Translations under genes and position numbers: made by a program
Shown here: positions 44,400 to 56,390 of the stretch, in pieces
Layout: every line of letters starts with the position of its first letter
Numbering within the stretch: the first letter of the stretch is position 1
NCBI GenBank assembly: GCA_013407085.1
Contig: JACCGJ010013598.1
Coordinates: 1-64,000 of the forward strand
Direction: 5' to 3'
Length of the DNA: 64,000 bases
DNA from: Atriophallophorus winterbourni
Taxonomy: Eukaryota > Platyhelminthes > Trematoda > Plagiorchiida > Microphallidae
Notes under the pieces: generated by a model
Told to the model about the DNA's origin: nothing
Database searches by the model: none
The model's input: only the letters and a program-made list of their open reading frames with translations

Positions 44400-45178
44400 G
44401 CGGCAAGCTTCTCGACTTGGACTATGCTCATGATATAGTTCTGCTCTTCGACTCGTACACAGATGCACAGGCGATACTGAACAAGCTAGCTAGTATTGTG
44501 CCCGCATTTGGAACGCGTTTTGCACCCTCTAAGTGCAGTGTTCTGCTGCAGGACATCGACTTATTAAACAGCACTTTATTACTTGACAATCAGGCGCATG
44601 AAATTGTAGATCGTTTTACGTATCTCGGTAGTTGTATCAATAATTTTGCATCCTTAGATGACGAGGTCTCGGCACGCATTTCTAAAGCCACCGTAGCATT
44701 CCGAAACTTAGGTCACCTCTGGCGTCAGAAAGGACTGTCTCTGTTACTCAAGAGTAGAGTCTATAAAGCGACAGTTCAGGCTGTGTTACTGTATGGGTGC
44801 GAAACTTGGACCTTACGTAAAGAACACATTCAGCGTCTCCAAGTATTTGACAACCGATGTCTCCGCAACATTCTAGGAGTTAGCCGTTACAATCGCATAC
44901 GCACTGATGCTCTCCGAAATGAGTTGTTCCGTAGTAATGTTGATATAGAGAAGCAGATCAACCTGCATAGGTTACGCTGGCTAGGTCACGTTTTACGGCT
45001 GCCGGACCACCGACTTCCGAAACGGATTCTTTTTGCGACGCCACATCCCGACTGGCGTAAATCTCGTGATGGCCAAACCGTTACGTGGCGTAGGCAGTTA
45101 AAACCCTTGCTAGTAACCTTTCCAAAGTCGGCGCAGCACGTCTTCCAGGCGAATAAGGCGCGGTACGGTAAACGGTGA
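44400..45178 (+). pseudogene. RTE family R2 LINE, RT C-terminal half
   Basis: An open 253-codon frame: LDYAHDIVLLFDSYTDAQAI (the YADD site is YAHD), KCSVLLQD, VDRFTYLGSCINN, LLYGCETWTLRKEH, NRCLRNILGVSRYNRIRTD, RLRWLGHVLRLPDH. Stops at TGA near the conserved 3' end. 5' truncated. Confidence 0.85.
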
Positions 45179-45189
45179 GTAGGCATTCT

Positions 45190-45870
45190 TCAAACATGCC
45201 CCAAGCATCGCAAGTGAGCAAGCATCAGCATTTCTCTCAGTCCGTGGCCATCTGGTCCTAACACCCGCTTGCAGACATCTATATTTATAACACGATGCTG
45301 CCACCGAATGCGAGCAATTCTACGCAGGCAACGGGTATCAAAAACAGAAAGCCGACGGACATCTTCCGCTCGGATAGACCAGGTTTCGCAGCCATAAAGG
45401 AGTGTAGCACGCACCACTGCGTTGTACACTCGGCCTTTAGTATGGAGTGAAACATCGCGTCGACGCCACAGGTGGCGAAGGTTAGCAAACGCTGCACCCG
45501 CTTTGCGAACACGATGTGAGATCTCGTCCTCGACACAACCTCCAGCGGAGATACAACTGCCAAGGTAAACAAAGCTGTCGACCAATTCAAGATTGACATC
45601 GCACACAGTTAGGTTTGGAAGAGAGCCGCTCCAATCCTGGGTAAGTGTTTTACACTTGTTAGGCGCAAAGCACATGCCATACCTTGAAGCTTCAAGTGCC
45701 AGGCGGTCCAGGGCTTGTTGCATTATATGAGGGTCATCTCCCAGAAGTGCGATGTCATCGGCATACTCTAGATCGGTCGCTCGCTCACCCGGCAGAAGTT
45801 CAACACCTGTGCCCACCAGGCCAGCTAAAGCTTTTCTCAGGACATCGTCGATCGCGAAGTTAAAAAGGAA
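45190..45870 (-). pseudogene. RTE family R3 LINE, RT C-terminal half
   Basis: Minus-strand open frame: FLFNFAIDDVLRKAL, LEYADDIALLGDDPHIMQQA with an intact YADD, KCKTLTQDWSG, VDSFVYLGSCISAGG, LLYGCETWSIRAEDVRRL, MLAHLRCLGHV. Abuts R2 tail to tail with 11 nt between. Confidence 0.85.
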
Positions 45871-45990
45871 CGGCTCCTGAAAACCAGTTTGCTTCGGGCA
45901 GATGGAGTTCGTTAGCCTGGGAGGACATTTCATCTAAGAGAACGAAAACCCTGATTTTAAACCTCAGCTACCTTGCGGGATACCCGATCG
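45868..45990 (+). repeat. Element X fragment
   Basis: CTGAAAACCAGTTTGCTTCG to GATACCCGATCGCGGGAAAG, matching 6580-6705; fused to the end of R3. Confidence 0.8.
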
Positions 45991-45992
45991 CG

Positions 45993-46055
45993 GGAAAGGC
46001 ATATATGCATGCATACATACATACACAAGTACACGCATGCATACATGGAAGCATG
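45993..46055. repeat. CATA/ATGC-rich microsatellite
   Basis: Runs of CATACATACATACA and GCATGCATACATGG. Confidence 0.6.
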
Positions 46056-46294
46056 TATACTGTAATGTTCTAAACAAATCTATGAATTTCAGAATGATTG
46101 AGAAGAGGAGAGTTGCCTTGATTTAGGCTTTAATCATCAGTAGAGCTAAAACGACGAACGATAGAATAGTTATTATAGATAGATAGAATAGAACGCGAAT
46201 TACAATAATGCAAGCATACAAGAATACTCAACGCATACATACATATATACAATACAATATATACAGCGTTGGAACGCCAACTTTCACAGTTCAC

Positions 46295-46735
46295 GTTATG
46301 CCCGTTGGCAAGCTTCTCGACTCGTACACAGCTGTGTATCCCATATTAAAAAAGTTAGCACTTGGAATGCGTTTCGCACCCGTGTTAGGCTGCATGATAT
46401 TGATTTATCAAACAGCACTTTATTTCGAAACGTATTCTTTTTGCCACCCGCATCCCGATCGGCATAGACAGCTTAAAACTCTAAGTAGTAATTTTCCAAG
46501 GTCGGCTCAGTTCGCCTTCCTGTTTAGGGTCCCCGCGATCAGATATCGCAGTGGCTAGTTGCGCTTCTGGGTATGTCTCGAAACCGTGTTCCGTGGTGGT
46601 CTTTCAGCAAGCATATTTTGGGAGTATTTGCCTAATCTTGTATGTTGTCAACTGGAGTGACGATGAAAGCAGTTAAAGCCGTAAGAAAACTTTTGTCCTG
46701 ATGTCGCTCTACGCTTTAAGGAAAATTGATTAAAT
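46295..46735 (+). pseudogene. RTE family R2 fragment with internal losses
   Basis: SYTAVYPILKKLALGMRFAP aligns to the R2 fingers region, then jumps to FCHPHPDRHRQLKTLSSNF of the C-terminus, then a 3' UTR-like stretch shared with 19400-19515. Confidence 0.65.
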
Positions 46736-46779
46736 GCCTGTTCCATTCGAGGTGTATACGTTGTTTGTGCTTACTCTTC

Positions 46780-47830
46780 TATAGATCGACCTGCTCCCCG
46801 GTCGACGAGTTATGGATCTGGACTATGCTGACGACATTGCTCTCCTCGGAGAGGATGCTTGCGCCATACAAAGCGCTTTGGATCTACTCGTTGATCAGTT
46901 GTCGCTGTATGGATTACATTTCTCTCCGTCAAAATGCAAAGTGTTCCTACAGGATTGGACAGACCCAACACTTGATTTGACGATCGAAAACCATAAACTG
47001 GAAGTGACTGACAGATTCACCTACCTAGGGAGCTGCATCACAACTGGGGGCGATATCGAAGCTGAAATCACAGCACGGATTGCAAGAGCACGCCATGCTT
47101 TCGCTGGGCTACGGCATCTGTGGCGCCGACGCGATGTTGGATTACGCTTGAAGGGCAGAGTGTACCAGGCCACCGTACGAGCAGTTCTACTGTATGGCTG
47201 CGAGACGTGGACGCTGCGACAAGCCGATAGTCAACGATTATCGACGTTTGATCATCGCTGCCTGCGGAGTATAGCTCGTTTAAGCTGGCAACAGAAAGTC
47301 AAAAATGATGACGTCAGGAGGGCAGTCCTCGGCGATCGCTCTGTGCCACTCTCCGATCATATATCCATGTGCCAGCTGAGATGGCTGGGGCACGTTCTCC
47401 GTATGGATGAGCGACGCCTTCCTCGCCTAGCTCTTTTTGCTCTCGCTGGACCTGATTGGAAACGTCGCCGTGGCGGACAAAGGAATACCTGGCGGAAGAC
47501 CCTCAAGCGTCTAACAGCCCCACTAGCCATCGTGGGAACATCGCGCTTACCCGGGTGGAGTCCGAAGGACCGTGAAGATATGTGGCTGATAACACTCAGT
47601 GTGATGGCAAAAGAAATGAGCCAGTGGCGAGAATCCTGCCGTGCTTGTGTTCCCGTTTGTCAATGACCCTCCCCGTCCCTTATTCCAAAAAAAAGATCAA
47701 AAACGGCATGTGTAAACAGACAGACAAAAAATCCCCCCTCATTTTTCTTTCATCATGTACCTTCTTCATGGTATACTTGTTGGCACATCGTCTGTAAAGA
47801 CTTGTGTGATAATAATAATAATAATCAATA
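46780..47830 (+). mobile_element. RTE LINE 3' half with (TAA)n tail
   Basis: A 284-codon frame: MDLDYADDIALLGEDACAIQ with intact YADD, VTDRFTYLGSCITTGGDIEA, LLYGCETWTLRQADSQRL, CQLRWLGHVLRMDERRLPR, GQRNTWRKTLKRL, SRLPGWSPKDRE. After the stop (47664-47666) comes a 3' UTR with TTGGCACATCGTCTGTAAAG and an ATAATAATAATAATAAT tail at 47807-47824. 5' truncated. Confidence 0.88.
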
Positions 47831-48289
47831 GATTCCGTAGGTGTTTGAATCTCACCCTTCACCAGCTATTTAATTTTTTTATGGTTTCAAGGTAGCTAAG
47901 CATTGGGTTAAATGCTACCGGTGTAATGCTGTCCCTGATGATGAACGGGTCCCTAATACAAATTGTTGATCGATGGTGTGACCACGTAGTCATCGGAAGA
48001 AGTTAATGGTTATGCATGCTGTTTGTAATAAGACGTTTGACCAATGCCCCTTCGTTGCATTAGAAGTTACTAAAGCAGATAGTTGGTTGCCCAGTGGTTT
48101 GGTATCGTGGGATGTATGAACTCGCCTGGTTAGGTTCCAAAAGTACGTTCCTAGCATGTCACCTTGTAAAATGAGTGGGTACCTATGGCTAATAACTTTT
48201 CGTAGTTTTACCGTTTTCTTAGCTTTTGTATTATATAAGGAGCTCAAAACTTATCGGTCACATAATAACTTGCATAAGCGACGCTGAAT

Positions 48290-48520
48290 TCAGTACACAG
48301 TTAAGCCTTATTCGCAGAGCCTGGCAGAAGCTGGGAGAAACGATCGGGTGGCCAGTCCATGACATGGCGCGTTGGGATGAAGGAACTCACCGTAGCGCTA
48401 GGCTCAGTTGGGCGTATTCGTTTGCCTGGGTGGGGTCCAAAAGTTCCACCTAATAGTTGGCTGGAAACCTTACGCGATATGGCTGCAAACCGAAGTCAGT
48501 GGCTGTAGTGTATTTTATTA
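48290..48520 (+). pseudogene. RTE C-terminal fragment
   Basis: IRLPGWGPKVPPNSWLETLR, DMAANRSQW resembles the end of the LINE at 47530-47640 (SRLPGWSPKDREDMWL). Confidence 0.65.
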
Positions 48521-48659
48521 TGTGTCATAATTTTTTTATCCGGTATTATTTTATATAAAAAAACAGAAAAACCGCATGCAGTGAAACTACAAAAACAAGC
48601 TGCTTTTACGCACTTGCTTTTGCATATTCCGCTTGCCTGCTTTTTTCATGCGCTTGCTT

Positions 48660-48980
48660 ATCTGCTTTATATTGCTTAACACTTTGTCTGAATCTAGACT
48701 TGTGCTTCATGATGATGATTATTTTATAGACAGTGGGAGCCTATCCCCACTGCCACCCCCGGCTATGACAACGTTTGGAAAGCACAAGTCTGATCCAGGC
48801 CAAGTTCAGCTGAGTCAGAGACTGCGTGTGGGCTAAGATATTGTCAGGTCGTCAAGGCCAAGACAGATTTAAGAGAAAATGAAAGACACTTCCGCATGTT
48901 TTCGCATGCGGCTCGGTACCTTTGGCAAATTAATTTAGCACGCTGTTACCTGCGCAGTATTGAGGTACTGAACAATTAAA
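48660..48980. repeat. Two S repeats flanking an X end
   Basis: A plus S 3' end (48660-48715), the 5' end of X in minus orientation (48725-48779) and a minus S copy (48780-48975) follow one another. X meets S at TTTGGA|AAGC, the same X terminus as at 6392. Confidence 0.7.
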
Positions 48981-48984
48981 CAAT

Positions 48985-49457
48985 CGCGCTGCATAACCCA
49001 ATGACGGCATCAATTACAAAATTAAATAGTAAAGGAGAAACCGGACACCCTTGACGGAAGCCACTTGTGGTGGATGCCAGCACAATATCAGCTACCTTGT
49101 TTAGCGTAGTCTGTGCATTTGTGTACGAGTCAAAAAGCAGAACTTTATCATCAGTACAGTACAAATCGAAAAATTTGTCACCTGAGATGTGAACACCGAA
49201 AGTTGTGGTCCTCAAGTTGCATATATCCATGATGACATCAATTACAAAATTAAATAGAAAAGAAGAAATCGAACATCTTTGTCGGAGTTTACTTGTGGTG
49301 AGGAATTTCGACGAAAAATCATTGTAAACCTAACGCATCCATATGTATGAGCAGAAAGCGCACGCAGCATGTTGACATACGTTTGCAGAACGCCATTGCT
49401 TAGTGAGGTGTTAAACAGAACATTTCGAATTACAGAATAAAATGCTACTTTGATCAA
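48985..49457 (-). pseudogene. RTE family R2 fragment with tandem duplication
   Basis: Minus: SNGVLQTYVNMLRALSAHTY, a fingers block, FNFVID-like residues, YCTDDKVLLFDSYTNAQTTL, then again SGFRQGCPVSPLLFNFVIDA. The block at 48998-49050 repeats that at 49229-49285, so the conserved QGCP segment occurs twice. Confidence 0.7.
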
Positions 49458-49689
49458 AATAATGGATATTTTCGGCTACTGATAAGACTGCCGCTGTTCT
49501 ATGAGTTGCTAAAGAGTAAATTTGTGTTCAACACAGATTCTGATAGGCCGGAAGCCAGCTTGCTGCTCTTGGATTTGTGATTCTCTATATCGTGTTAACC
49601 TTTGAAGTAATATTGAAGCCATCAGTATAGGTTCCACGACGACATCAAAGGATGCAGCAAATGTTTTAAGATCACATTACATGCCAATT

Positions 49690-51620
49690 TTCCAAAACCC
49701 CTCTCTAATTTTCTCTATGCTTTTGACCCCATCACCTCAACCTTCTTGCATTATGTTTTCTGCCAACAAAGTTCGAGAAAAAATCATGCAACTTCGACTC
49801 CACTTATCACCGGGTATCGACCGCATCACACCGAAAGCATTGTGCGCAGTTGCCGATCAACTTTGCGAACCGCTCGCGGCATATTTCCAAAAATTGATGG
49901 ATAACTCTGAAGTCCCTACTGGTTGGAAGTAAGGTATCATCACTCCCATTTTCAAGGGTGGAAGCCGTAGTGATCCTGCCAATTACCGTCCAGTCACCCT
50001 TCTTACAGTGTTATCCAGGGTGATGGAAGCGATTGTTGCCGATGAAATTATGGCTTTTGTGAATAGTTCCTATTTCATCGCTGCAGAACAACATGGATTT
50101 CGTACAGGGCTTTTAGCCAGAGACTACTGAACTAAAGCTGCTGACGAAGGTCAGGGTGTGGACGTCATTTACTTGGATTTCTCTAAGGCATTTGATCTAG
50201 TTGACCATGCAATATTGCTTAACAAGCTGCAAGCATTAGGATGATGATGAAAGCACAAGCCTAATCCAGGCAAAATGCCGTACAGTCAGAGACTGCACGT
50301 GGGCTAAGATACTGCCAGGTTGCCCGGGCCTAGACAGATATGACAAAAGAAATAGAAATGGTAGTGAGACTCCAGCGTGTTTCAGCATGCAGCTCACTAC
50401 CGTTGGCCAAACAATTTAGCACGATGTTAGCCGCACAGCACAGAAATGCTGCACGATTGCACATCCGTGCATTAGGTATTCCACCCGTGTTGCTGCATTC
50501 CTACGTTCGCGAAACCTTGGGGTGCGTGTTAGACAGACCCTTTCAGAGCCATTCCCAACTCAGTGTGGAGTACCTCAGGGGTCCGTTCTTGGCCCGAGTC
50601 TATTTTTAATATTTATCAACGAAATTGGTGGGTACGTCGAATCACCATTAGTCCTTTTCGCGGATGATATCAAGATTTGGCGGGTCATCAACTCACCCAG
50701 CGATACAAGGAAACTTCAATTTGACCTGGATTCATTACACACATGGTCTACGATCAATCGCTTACCATTCAACACTGACAAATGCCACGCATTACGCATT
50801 CGTCTTCCTGACGACCCTGGCTATAATCTGGGTGACAAGATGCTCTCTGTCACGATGCAAGAAAAAGATCTTGGGGTGATTATACAAAATGACTTGGGCT
50901 GCTCTGCTCAGTGTAGTACAGCTTCAATCGTGGCAAATATAAACGTTGGGCTTTAAAAACGTGTGTTCGGAACAATCGATCCACGTCTCTTCCCGTTTCT
51001 TCTTCAGGCGTACATTAGGCCACACTTGGAGTATGCTGTTTCCGTCTGGAACCCACGGTTGAAACGTGACCAGCACGCCATATAACAGCCGCAGAGACAT
51101 TCTACAAAGCTGGTCAAGGGGCTTAGCTTCGTCAGCTACGAGGAACGTCTTACAACTCTACAATTATTCTCGACAAACTATCGTCGTATCCGAGGCGATC
51201 TGATCCTTGCCCCATACTCAGCAAATCGTGGTCATCACTTGAAGTTGGCACATCTGCACAGTAGATTGGACTGCCGCAGACACTCCTTTGCCGTCCGGAT
51301 TCCTCGTGCTTGGAACGCACTACCCCTTTCGGTTATTTCTGCACCATCCCTGATTATTTTTAAAAAACGCCTTGACCTTTATTTTTATCAGACGATACAC
51401 AATTCTTGATTATGCTTTTTTCACTCTTATATTCTTTGTGATACTGCATTATATCTTTCCCTCTTTCCACAACGTTTCCCGTTCCAGCAAATATGGATCA
51501 CATATCCGTTCGACCACATTGCTGAACTGCTGAATCTTCTTCAGACCCAATGTGCTAACCATCCTGTGGTTATTCCATAAAGCTTGTAGCTTTTTTTCCA
51601 CAATACACTATTGACTATTA
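49690..51620 (+). mobile_element. CR1 family B LINE, RT region, split by a SINE
   Basis: RT: HLSPGIDRITPKALCAVADQ, GIITPIFKGGSRSDPANYRP, AAEQHGFRTG, VDVIYLDFSKAFDLVDHAIL, [SINE], CGVPQGSVLGPSLFLIFINE, LVLFADDIKIW with intact FADD, YIRPHLEYAVSVWNPRLK, YEERLTTLQLFSTNYRRIRG. Stops at 49930, near 50127, 50954 and 51082; the ORF ends about 51408. The 3' UTR has a CTGTGGTT and TAAAGCTTGTAGC block like family A. Confidence 0.85.
50241..50468 (-). repeat. SINE-like repeat S with exact target duplication
   Basis: 228 nt bounded by GCATTAGG at 50233-50240 and 50469-50476. The CR1 B reading frame is continuous across the site once one GCATTAGG and the insert are ignored, so these are the true ends of the family. 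Confidence 0.92.
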
Positions 51621-52285
51621 ATAATTTCGTTATGATATGTGAGACGTATCCCATGGTAGAGCAGAATATCCGTACATCATTTTTGAATAGCGCTTTGATA
51701 ACCGGTTCTCCCTAACAGTGAGAGATAGATTCTAACAACAACCCCTCCCGAAGAAGATCGCCTAATAAAATTATTAGGATTTTGCCACCTTGCTTGAACA
51801 AAACAGATGGCACGGCATCTATGCCAACAGCCCTGAACCGTTTCATGCATTCGCATCGGCGGTATCTTGGGCAGAATGAGTCAATCCATTATGGGTTTGT
51901 ACAGAGAATATGCCTAGATTGATTCGTGATCGCTGATTTACTATCTTGTAGTTGAAGCTCAGAATTCTTTTCCTTCTCTTAAGCAATTCCTTGAACTGCA
52001 TGCTATCTTCTCTTACAAGAGTCGTGACGTAATTTCGTATTTACATTATGGTATCACGTGCACTTTTAAACTCGCGACATTGTGTAAGGTTCACGTGTTG
52101 CAGCAAGTTGTAATTTCACTTTCTTTTCGCTTTTGTTTCCATTTCTATCGATGCATGTTTAAATCAATATATTTCCGAAAACATTTTTTCCACACGCTGT
52201 CATGTTCGCTGGTTAATTTCTGTTGGTTGATTGTGGAAAAAAATTGTCGTGTCAACGCATTTTTCATCTTAGCGAATTATCGTTC
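51621..52285. other. No feature recognised
   Basis: Between CR1 B and the old LTR element; only short ORFs. Confidence 0.4.
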
Positions 52286-52436
52286 CCGAACAACGTGAGG
52301 CATAGAGTTTGGGAGTTGGAAATATTTGTGCGTGTATAAACGCATTTCACATTGAATTTTCACTCACAACAAGTTCGTTTCCTTGTCCGTTTTCACGGTA
52401 ACATTTACTGTTATATTTTTGCACTTATCACAACAG
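52286..52436 (+). repeat. Putative 5' LTR
   Basis: Aligns with 56240-56390; ends CACAACA near 52435. Divergence is large, so boundaries are approximate. Confidence 0.6.
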
Positions 52437-52689
52437 ATCACTGGTGAGCTCGTTTTTATTTTTGAGCTTAGAACTGCCCTAATGTTTCAAATTTCTCCAT
52501 AATGTCGCTTGAACCCACTGACATCCGATGTACAAGTGAAAGTTATCGACCGCAGCACCCCAGATATCGAATCCGCTCTCCCACACATTTGTTTCATATA
52601 GATAGAATGCATGTTTTGTTGTAGACGAAGTACAAAGCCAGATATCATGTTTTTTTCGGAAAATCACGATTAAGATCATATAACGCAAA

Positions 52690-53330
52690 AGAAGTACTCG
52701 ACGTTCTCCATCCTATGCCCTCCGATTCACCGTATGACATATTGAAGCTGGCGTGTACGAGCGCGCTATGGCTTCTGATGAAGCTAGCCTCAAATATTAG
52801 CTCGCTGGATTACAACCTGTCGATATACCGCCATCAAAACTAATACGTCTCATGCGTTTTCCAGTGGGTAATACAAAGTTGGACGATTTTATTTTGCAAC
52901 TACTCGGGCCGAATTGTTTACCAAATAGCACCACTGACATTCTTGGCGTGTACTTCGACAAAGTTTGTCTTGACACGCTGTCCAAAATAGCAGATGGAAT
53001 TCATGAACACTTTGCAAAGTCAGTGTTAATAAGGTATCGGATGAAGCCACATCTTTAAACTTAGAGCCACCGTAACAGTGCTGACCAAGGAGCTGTCTTC
53101 CTAGCTGCTCACCATTTCTAACATGGAACGGTTCGAAACGTCCTGATTTATACCTTGGAGTCGATCTAGAAGCAGAAGCAGTTATCATTATAGAGATGTT
53201 TTCTTATTTTGATATTTAATAGTCGTTTAGCAGATGCACCGCATAAATGTCGCCCAGGTTGTAAACATCCTAATGCTGGCACCGCCACCAAGTCGGGAAA
53301 CCATGTAGACAATCACCAATGTTAAAGACT
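52690..53330 (+). pseudogene. CsRn1-like gag remnant
   Basis: VLDVLHPMPSDSPYDILKLA, MRFPVGNTKLDDFILQLLGP, NCLPNSTTDIL and LDTLSKIADGIHEH follow the order of CsRn1/Kabuki-type gag. KCRPGCKHPNAGTATKSGNH (53245-53304) resembles their unusual Cys/His motif. Frames shift several times. Confidence 0.65.
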
Positions 53331-53379
53331 GCTCTTGGCAATCACGTTAGTCGCATCGTGCACGTCTAAGTTGCGTCGA

Positions 53380-54030
53380 ATAAACTCAACTTACTGGTCG
53401 ACACTGTCGCTGAGGCTAGCGTTTAATCATGCATTTTTGACGAACATGACCTACGTCAATCAGGCATGAAACAACAGGTGGTGAATGATTCGAAAATCTT
53501 GACTTATGGCAAGAAAATACTTAAGAATGATCTCGGACACACACGTAAATTTTCTGTCGTCTTTTTGATAGCCGATGTTTAGATACCAATAATCGGCATT
53601 GAATTCCTAACGAAGTACGGTCTTACAGTCGATCTTCAACACCGACGACTACATTGCAACACCACGTCACTCAATATGTCCGGAGAAATAAGTTTTATCA
53701 GCGCAGCTCGTTCCGAATAAATCTAATTATAGCGATATCATAATTGAATTTTCTATCGTAGCCCGCCTATCGTTATACAGCTGATAAGCGAAAAGAGGCA
53801 AAATCGGGATACATAAAATGTGCTATCACTGGGTATAATTAGACCGTGCACTAGTTCAAGCGTATCTAAACTACACTAATTCGAGAAGGAGAACGGGTAT
53901 TTCAAACCTTGCGGAGATAAACGTGCGTTGAATTGCGTTACTTGACCTGACAAGTATCCTAATTCACATATTCACGATTATTCGCCAAGCCTCGACGGAA
54001 AATCTGTGTTCTCCAAATTGGTCCTCGTAT
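53380..54030 (+). pseudogene. CsRn1-like protease and RT start remnant
   Basis: LNLLVDTVAEASV is a retropepsin site with DTGA changed to DTVA; PIIGIEFLTKYGLTVDLQHR is its C-terminal strand block. DKYPNSHIHDYSPSLDGKSV then FSKL is the start of a gypsy RT. Coding similarity stops near 54025. Confidence 0.75.
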
Positions 54031-54149
54031 GTGCAGAAGACTTGCCGGATTATTTCCAAAGTGTACATAGAATGGATGGCGTTGAAACGATTCATTAAGT
54101 CCCAAATCTTAGTACGGAAACTAGTGCCTCTCTAAGCGAAGTAGATTTT

Positions 54150-55650
54150 TAAACGTAGGATGTCTCTCTGGTGCTACAGAATCTAGACGGAAATGAATCC
54201 ACCGGACCTGACGACGTGCATTCGAAATTTGTGAAGGAAACAGCTAATGTACTAGCTGAGCCTTCCTGTAGGCTATACAACGAATTGCTCTGCAAGCGCA
54301 TCCTATCGGATGAATGGAAGGAAGCCATTAACGTACCCATTCCAAAGGGAGGTTGCGCTAACATAGTTAAGAATTTCTGACCGGTAAGCTTGACTAGTGT
54401 TTTATGTAAAGCCATGGAGAGATAAGTCTGTGATCGGTTGTGCAGCCACCTCGTGCACAATTCATCGTTAATCACAGTTTAACATGGCTTTTTTAAAAGA
54501 AGGTCGTGTCTCTCGAATCTATTATTCATTCCAGATAGGGTTTCCAAGACAATGGATCAAGCGGACGAGTTGAGGCCTTTTACTTAGATTTTAGTAAGGC
54601 TTTCGAATCGGTGAGGCACAGGTTCTTGAGAATAAACCTCGCGTACAAAGGAGTATCTGGTAAGCTTTAGGTTCGATAACCAGTTTTCTCAGTGATAGAT
54701 CCTATTAGGCTCGTGTAAGCGTTACTACTTGTGAATTCTCAAAAATCTGCCAATGGGGTCCCAAAAGGTTCAAAACTAGTCCCAATAATCTTCCTCATCT
54801 TCATCCATGATTTGGCATGCTGCATGTTTGCTGAAGATGTCAAAATCACGGGATCCAGTGATCACAATAATTTGTTGAGTGATGTTGAAAAGGTGGTTAA
54901 GTAGTTACAGGATTGAGATCTTCCTAATAACTATAGTAAATTTCATCGGTTGTCTGTAAGAGTCAACAAAATTACAGTAACTGCAAATAGCGGTAGAATC
55001 AACTTTAAATTCATTAAGAGGGTCGATGATTTAGTTATAGTGCCTCAATGTGCCTCAGCTGCACAACGAGCTAGAGTAGAATTATTTAGACTTAAATCTC
55101 TTATTACATGTAGAACGCCCAAAGTGATTATCCCCTTATATACGGCGTTTGTCAGCCCTGGAGCATTTTCTTCCTAAAAGACATTACTATTAAAGAGTTC
55201 CAGAGACTGGCTACCAAAATGTTTCAAATATGTCTGAGAAACCCTACGAGGAACGTCTAATTTCTTTAAGTCGCTTCTCACTTTGACGTCGGCGTCTACT
55301 TGGTGACCTAAAAGAAACCTTCAAAATACTAAATGGCCTAGGTGACGAGGTTTGTCAATATCTGTTGTTTCGAGCGATCAACCCCTCAACTAGAGCACAT
55401 ACATTGGAGCTCGCGAAAAATCACAGCCGTCTGAATCTTAGACAACACTTCTTCAATGAATCAGTGGTAAGCTTTATGAACATGCTGTCTGACGATTTTA
55501 TCGCATGGATATCAGTAGGTGCATTCAAAAGGGGGTTTGGATGCCTTGTGGCATGAGCTTTTTCCTGACTTCTTTCCATGAATGCGAGGGTCGCCCATCG
55601 ATCGAATAAGTGTGGTAAGGTTTATCATGTTAAACTTAAATGGCTTTTAT
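54150..55650 (+). mobile_element. CR1/Jockey-type LINE family C nested in the LTR element
   Basis: STGPDDVHSKFVKETANVLA, DEWKEAINVPIPKGG, PVSLTSVLCKAMER, a polymerase core FAED in place of FADD (54826), YEERLISLSRFS and LGDLKETFKILNGLGDEV. Multiple stops and frameshifts. It separates the two halves of the gypsy RT. Confidence 0.75.
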
Positions 55651-55949
55651 CACGAAAAAATGCGCTAAATCCAATTAAATAATTTCTCGTTTTGAATGTA
55701 GTTTTCCACATTTAATCTCTCACCGGCTTCGCGAAGAGTCGCAGCTTTAAATACCTGGGACCGAAAAACGGCCTGAGAAACACCTGACGTGCTATCGCAT
55801 ACGTCTAGGATACCAATGAACAATAAACCCACTTTAGCAGTGGTGGGCGCTTCTTTGAAGTTTTCCACCGACAGACATTCTGGATGCTCGATTGACTAAT
55901 CAGCCATTTACAGATCTGCGCCAAGTGAACTGAACTGAACTGAACCACG

Positions 55950-56215
55950 ATATCCCCATGGCTCCTGACGATATTCGTGAAACTGCTTTAATAACGCCAT
56001 TTCGTCTTTTAACATTTCTTCGCATGCCCTTTGTTTTGCGCAACTCAGCAAATTCTTTACATCGTTTCATTGACCAGTTTCTCAGTAATCTAGATGTCAT
56101 GTTCGTGCATGTCAACGACGTACTATTAGCTGGTTTTTCAGAGGACGAGTATGTAACACACCTCACGAAGTGTCTTTCGATATTCCGCAATCCACTTCAA
56201 CTTATTAATGTCACG
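55950..56215 (+). pseudogene. CsRn1-like RT, second half
   Basis: MAPDDIRETALITPFRLLTF, LRMPFVLRNSANSLHRFIDQ, DVMFVHVNDVLLAGFSEDEY: a gypsy RT core in which YxDD reads HVND. It continues logically from FSKL at 54020. Confidence 0.8.
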
Positions 56216-56239
56216 TCAGTTAACGGAGAATTATAGTGC

Positions 56240-56390
56240 TTGATCAACGTGGCGCATCGGAGTTCGGAGTCGGGAATATTTTCGTATGTGGATAAGTGCA
56301 TTGAGCATTAAAGTTTCATTCATCATGAGTTCTTTCCTTTGTCCGTTTTTACTGCAAAATTTTTGTTTTTTTGCATTTATCTACTACACG
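56240..56390 (+). repeat. Putative 3' LTR
   Basis: Starts TGATCAACGTGG and matches the 5' repeat at about two-thirds of positions by eye. Confidence 0.6.

Noticed and set aside
52080..52298. 72-codon Cys/Phe-rich ORF
   Set aside because: AT-rich composition without similarity; partly enters the putative LTR.
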